Positions 14,787-17,468 of a stretch of DNA of 17,468 bases are shown piece after piece; position 1 is the stretch's first letter, and every line of letters starts with the position of its first letter. A program made the position numbers and the translations under genes. The notes below the pieces were generated by a model that did not search any database, was not told where the DNA came from, and saw nothing but the letters and a program-made list of their open reading frames with translations. Source of the stretch: Oscillospiraceae bacterium (lineage in GTDB: Bacteria; Bacillota_A; Clostridia; Oscillospirales; Oscillospiraceae); the NCBI GenBank assembly GCA_902795095.1, contig CADBKB010000038.1, forward strand, positions 1 to 17,468, in the 5' to 3' direction.

Positions 14787-15140
14787 ATGGATACAAGCGT
14801 AAGACGAGGCGATATTTTCTACGCCGATCTGAGCCCGGTGGTGGGCAGCGAGCAGGGCGGCACACGCCCGGTGCTGATCATCCAGAACGATACCGGCAAC
14901 CGCCATTCTCCGACGGTCATCGCCGCAGCGATCACCAGTCAGACAGGGAAGGCCCGGCTGCCGACCCATATTACCCTGGCGGGCCACAATGTGGGCCTGA
15001 GCAGGGATTCCATCGTGCTGCTCGAGCAGGTGCGCACCATCGACAAACGCCGCCTGCGCGAGCACATGGGCCATGTGGACGATGCGCTGATGAATCAGGT
15101 GGACAACGCCATCGCAGTCAGCTTCGGTCTGCACGGCTGA
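14787..15140 (+). CDS. mazF: MazF/EndoA-type endoribonuclease (toxin)
   Basis: A 117-residue protein matching Bacillus EndoA (NdoA) closely: RRGDIFYADLSPVVGSEQGG, RPVLIIQNDTGNRHSPT, AAAITSQ, KARLPTH, VLLEQVRTIDKRRL. Arg27 and Thr50 correspond to the catalytic Arg and Thr of Bacillus MazF, so the enzyme looks active. It cuts single-stranded mRNA at short specific sites. ATG 14787 has CGGAG about 10 bases upstream; a GTG three codons earlier is too close to the same site, and the open frame back to 14661 lacks a ribosome site. No antitoxin gene is visible in the 122-base gap before it or in the 98 bases after it, although family members usually follow an ndoAI/mazE-type gene. CATATGATA (14710-14718) could be a -10 box; no good -35 accompanies it. 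Confidence 0.9.
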   Translation: MDTSVRRGDIFYADLSPVVGSEQGGTRPVLIIQNDTGNRHSPTVIAAAITSQTGKARLPTHITLAGHNVGLSRDSIVLLEQVRTIDKRRLREHMGHVDDALMNQVDNAIAVSFGLHG

Positions 15141-15238
15141 ATCGAAAGGGCAGGGGCGTGCTGCGGCGCCTGTCATGCCGCACCGGCGGTCCGGCCGGGA
15201 CGGCATCGACAGCGCACCGCGCGGCACGCCCTCCCGGC

Positions 15239-17182
15239 TTATACAGCCGCGTGCTCCCTGGCGGCGACGCGGCGCAGACGGATGCAGACGGCGGTGCAGT
15301 CGTCGGCGCCAGGGGCGCGCCCGGCAAACAGACTGCGGGCCACATCCCGGGGCACGAGGCTTTCACAGCGCTCCAGCCGGCGGCGCGTTTCTTCGCCCGC
15401 CAGCCCGTCGCTCAGCAGCACCAGCACCGCGCCGTGCTCCAGACTGAAATGAAGGTGCTCCGAAGCGCCGTCCGCATCCAGCCCCGGCGGCAGACCGGCC
15501 CCGCCCAGCGTACGCAGGCCCCTGCCGCGCTTGAGATAGGAGGCGCTGCCGCCCCACTTGTAGAGAATGGCTGCGCCGGAGGTCAGGTTGATGCGAAGCA
15601 GATCGACGGTGGAAAAGCAGCCGTCATCCCGCAGAAGGTACAGGCCGTTCAGCGCCCGGAGCGCGCTGCTTGCTCCTGCGCCGCTGAGCAGCATCGAGCG
15701 CAGCAGCTCCACCGCCCGGCGGCTCTCCCGGGCGGCGGATTCTCCGGAGCCCATGCCGTCGCACAGCAGTACATAGTAGGTGGCGTCAGGACCTGCGAAG
15801 GCGGCGCCGCGATCCCCGGAGACGGCGCTGCCGTCCCGTCCGGCGGCCTGCACGGCAATTTCCGGGGAGAAATGCACCGGGCTGTCCGGCGCGTAGAGCC
15901 GCGCGGACAGGACCTCCAGAAGATCGGCCGTTAGGGCATACTGATCCCGGGCGGCCTGCCGGACCTCCCGCAGCCGCCTGCGGATACGCTGCCCGGAGCG
16001 CTCTTGGTCCAGAGCGTCGTTGACGGCAGTGCGCAGGGCCTCGGAATGGATGCACCGCGCAAGCAGGGGCAGATCCTCCGGCGACAGAACGCCCCGGGTA
16101 AGGATCTGCGCCGCGTTGTGGGGAGGAGCCCATTCGCCGGTTTTTCGGCAAACGCTGGATCTTGCGCAGCTGCGGCACACCTGCTCTGCCCCTGCTTCCG
16201 CTAAGGCCGCGAAGGTCCGGCGCGGATCGGCGTCGCGGGTATGGAGCATGTCCGAGGCCAGGCGCATGGCCGCCGCCGCACGGCGGAGCTCCCGCTGGGC
16301 GGGGGTTGCGGGCAGTTTCGTCGGTGCCGGGCGGGGCAGGAAGCGGTCCGGCGGCAGCACAAGGGCCAGGGCCGTCCCCGCGGCGGCGCAGACAATGAAG
16401 CCGGGATGGGCGGTGCGAATGCCGAAAACGGCATAGATACCGCAGGCAATCCCAGCCGCCGGCACAGGCTTTGACGCCAGCGCCTGCCCGATCAGAGCAG
16501 CGACGCCGAGGCAGGCGAAGCATGCCGCGGAAGCCGGCGCCAGGGCCGCCATGACGGCGCAGCCGATACAGGCATAGACCGTACCGGTGGATCCCCACAC
16601 GGCCCAGGCCAGCGCCACAGCGGCAGCGGACCATCCGCCGGGCAGGCGGAAGGACGCCAGCGCCGGCAGAAGCGTGCACACCGCCGCCACCCGGGCGGCA
16701 TAAGCGCCCCGGACCAAAGCGGCGCGGAAGAGAATCACGGCGCCCGCGCTCAGGGCGGCATGCGCGCCGAGCAGCAGCAGCGAGGTCAGGGAGAACCGGG
16801 CCAGAAAGAGCCCGTACAGCCCGGTCAAGATCTCGGCGACCGCGGCGGCCGCCGCGGATGCTGCGCCGGTATACTTTTTCGGCGCCAGCAGCCTGGCGCA
16901 AAGCACCGCCGCGGCCACGGCGCAGGGGCCAAGGCACCCGGGCAGACCGAACACCGCGGCGCTGCCCGCCAGGACGCCCAGACAGCATGCCGCCAGCGCT
17001 GACGACGGACATGCGGCGAGCAGGGAAGCGCCCAGGCTCATTCGCCCGAAGCCGACGTCGGAGGCGCACAGAATGCCGGCGGCCAGCAGCCAGGCCGCAG
17101 AGCGTACATCCGGCCGCAGGGAGTAAACCGTGCGCGCCGCGGCCTGCAGCCTGCGTACGATCCTCGATTGTACGGTGTTCAT
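15239..17182 (-). CDS. spoIIE: Stage II sporulation protein E (SpoIIE), serine phosphatase
   Basis: A 647-residue membrane phosphatase that dephosphorylates SpoIIAA and so releases sigma-F in the forespore. Residues about 28-278 form a block of roughly ten hydrophobic, Ala-rich helices. A central region (about 290-440) includes the cysteine cluster CRSCARSSVC (336-345). The C-terminal PP2C/SpoIIE domain shows SGDRGA (455-460), CDGMGSGESA (474-483), VLLSDGLAG (588-596) and GADDCTAVCIRL with the metal-binding Asp residues. It is clearly shorter than the Bacillus protein (about 827 residues), mostly in the central region linked to FtsZ binding and oligomerisation. ATG 17182 follows CAGGAGG by 8 bases. 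The promoter region carries a Spo0A box. Convergent with mazF; the 98-base GC-rich gap at 15141-15238 can form hairpins but has no T-run. Confidence 0.94.
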   Translation of the reverse strand: MNTVQSRIVRRLQAAARTVYSLRPDVRSAAWLLAAGILCASDVGFGRMSLGASLLAACPSSALAACCLGVLAGSAAVFGLPGCLGPCAVAAAVLCARLLAPKKYTGAASAAAAAVAEILTGLYGLFLARFSLTSLLLLGAHAALSAGAVILFRAALVRGAYAARVAAVCTLLPALASFRLPGGWSAAAVALAWAVWGSTGTVYACIGCAVMAALAPASAACFACLGVAALIGQALASKPVPAAGIACGIYAVFGIRTAHPGFIVCAAAGTALALVLPPDRFLPRPAPTKLPATPAQRELRRAAAAMRLASDMLHTRDADPRRTFAALAEAGAEQVCRSCARSSVCRKTGEWAPPHNAAQILTRGVLSPEDLPLLARCIHSEALRTAVNDALDQERSGQRIRRRLREVRQAARDQYALTADLLEVLSARLYAPDSPVHFSPEIAVQAAGRDGSAVSGDRGAAFAGPDATYYVLLCDGMGSGESAARESRRAVELLRSMLLSGAGASSALRALNGLYLLRDDGCFSTVDLLRINLTSGAAILYKWGGSASYLKRGRGLRTLGGAGLPPGLDADGASEHLHFSLEHGAVLVLLSDGLAGEETRRRLERCESLVPRDVARSLFAGRAPGADDCTAVCIRLRRVAAREHAAV

Positions 17183-17209
17183 TCGACCAGCCTCCTGGCA
17201 TTTTTTACC

Positions 17210-17242
17210 ATCATATCATGGGAGCGTGTCGAAAAAGCGCAA
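17210..17242 (-). promoter_or_regulatory. Spo0A-type spoIIE promoter with 0A box
   Basis: Minus strand: TTGCGC (17237-17242), a 21-base spacer, TATGAT (17210-17215). A perfect Spo0A box TGTCGAA reads on the plus strand at 17227-17233, inside the long spacer. Bacillus spoIIG and spoIIE promoters likewise have -35/-10 boxes spaced 21-22 bases and 0A boxes in the -35 region, so activation by phosphorylated Spo0A is likely. Confidence 0.65.
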
Positions 17243-17255
17243 ACCGGCACGGCGC

Positions 17256-17284
17256 TTGCGCGGGGCGGAAAAATCAGATATAAT
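17256..17284 (+). promoter_or_regulatory. Promoter of the CYTH-domain gene
   Basis: TTGCGC (17256-17261), 17-base spacer, TATAAT (17279-17284), 24 bases before the start codon. Its -35 box is a mirror copy of the divergent spoIIE -35 box 13 bases away. Confidence 0.7.
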
Positions 17285-17308
17285 AGGAAAAAACACCGGA
17301 GGAGCGCC

Positions 17309-17468
17309 ATGGGACAGGAAATAGAATACAAGCTCCGGGCGCCGGACGCCGATGCGCTGGCCCGGGCCTATGCGCGGGTCGGGACTGCGGCCGCGGCGGG
17401 TCAGGAGCAGATCATCGAGATGGATACCCGATATTTCGACACGCCGGAGGGCGTCCTGCGCGCACGGC
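17309..17468 (+). CDS. CYTH-domain protein (5' part only)
   Basis: ATG 17309 follows CCGGAGGAGC. Only 53 codons are inside the window. The start MGQEIEYKL carries the ExExK motif (Glu4, Glu6, Lys8) that defines the CYTH / triphosphate tunnel superfamily, and EMDTRYFDTPEGVLRAR matches its next conserved strand pair. Members bind triphosphates with divalent metal (adenylate cyclase class IV, thiamine triphosphatase, inorganic triphosphatase). Which activity applies cannot be told from this fragment. Confidence 0.85.
   Translation, partial: MGQEIEYKLRAPDADALARAYARVGTAAAAGQEQIIEMDTRYFDTPEGVLRAR

Noticed and set aside
15786..17201. 471-codon minus-strand ORF overlapping spoIIE in another frame
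   Set aside because: Arg/Gly-rich out-of-frame translation of spoIIE; the spoIIE frame carries all PP2C motifs and the ribosome site.
1..17468. CRISPR arrays, insertion sequences or att sites
   Set aside because: No regularly spaced direct repeats, transposase motifs or terminal inverted repeats were seen; no direct repeat of the tRNA 3' end was found beside the AT-rich island, so integration at the tRNA is not supported.

Overview
The window looks like chromosomal DNA from a GC-rich, endospore-forming member of the Clostridia (Bacillota). Reasons: strong AGGAGG-type ribosome sites, sigma-A-like promoters, sigma-G and SpoIIE genes, a CotH-type secreted protein, a CBS-domain family II pyrophosphatase and a MazF/EndoA-type RNase. 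Genus cannot be decided from the sequence alone. Nearly all genes are dense, GC-rich housekeeping or sporulation genes. One AT-rich stretch at about 4310-6050 stands out.

Left part (1-3295): on the minus strand lie the 5' two-thirds or so of a secreted CotH-kinase-like gene (cut by the window edge), secG with its own promoter and terminator, prfB (RF2, without the usual programmed frameshift), and a 29-codon acidic mini-ORF with a strong ribosome site and a hairpin directly after its stop. A plus-strand tRNA-Arg(CCT) follows a near-consensus promoter.

Middle left (3296-6670): a sugar-phosphate nucleotidyltransferase-like gene is followed by the AT-rich island. The island has a fully consensus promoter (TTGACA-17-TATAAT) driving two genes: a secreted protein with a PepSY-like segment and a caspase-fold (clan CD-like) His/Cys domain, and a small lipoprotein. 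The first gene is out of frame as written. Its well-placed start codon at 4535 is separated from the main reading frame by a run of twelve A residues at 4555-4566; one A fewer restores a perfect signal peptide. This is the most interesting feature in the window: a candidate phase-variable or slippage-controlled secreted protease-like protein.

Middle right (6671-12999): rsmE and ppaC (CBS-PPase) form a minus-strand pair; recG is divergent from rsmE across a short two-promoter gap; gpmI (cofactor-independent phosphoglycerate mutase) follows with its own promoter and a strong terminator.

Right part (13067-17468): two half-length TSUP (TauE/SafE) transporter genes overlap by 10 bases on the minus strand. 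Then come sigG, a MazF/EndoA-type RNase with no adjacent antitoxin, and convergent spoIIE, whose promoter region shows a Spo0A box and a 21-bp -35/-10 spacing like the known Spo0A-activated promoters. The window ends in the first codons of a divergent CYTH-domain gene. SpoIIE (sigma-F activation) and sigma-G act in the same forespore pathway, so this end is a small sporulation neighbourhood.
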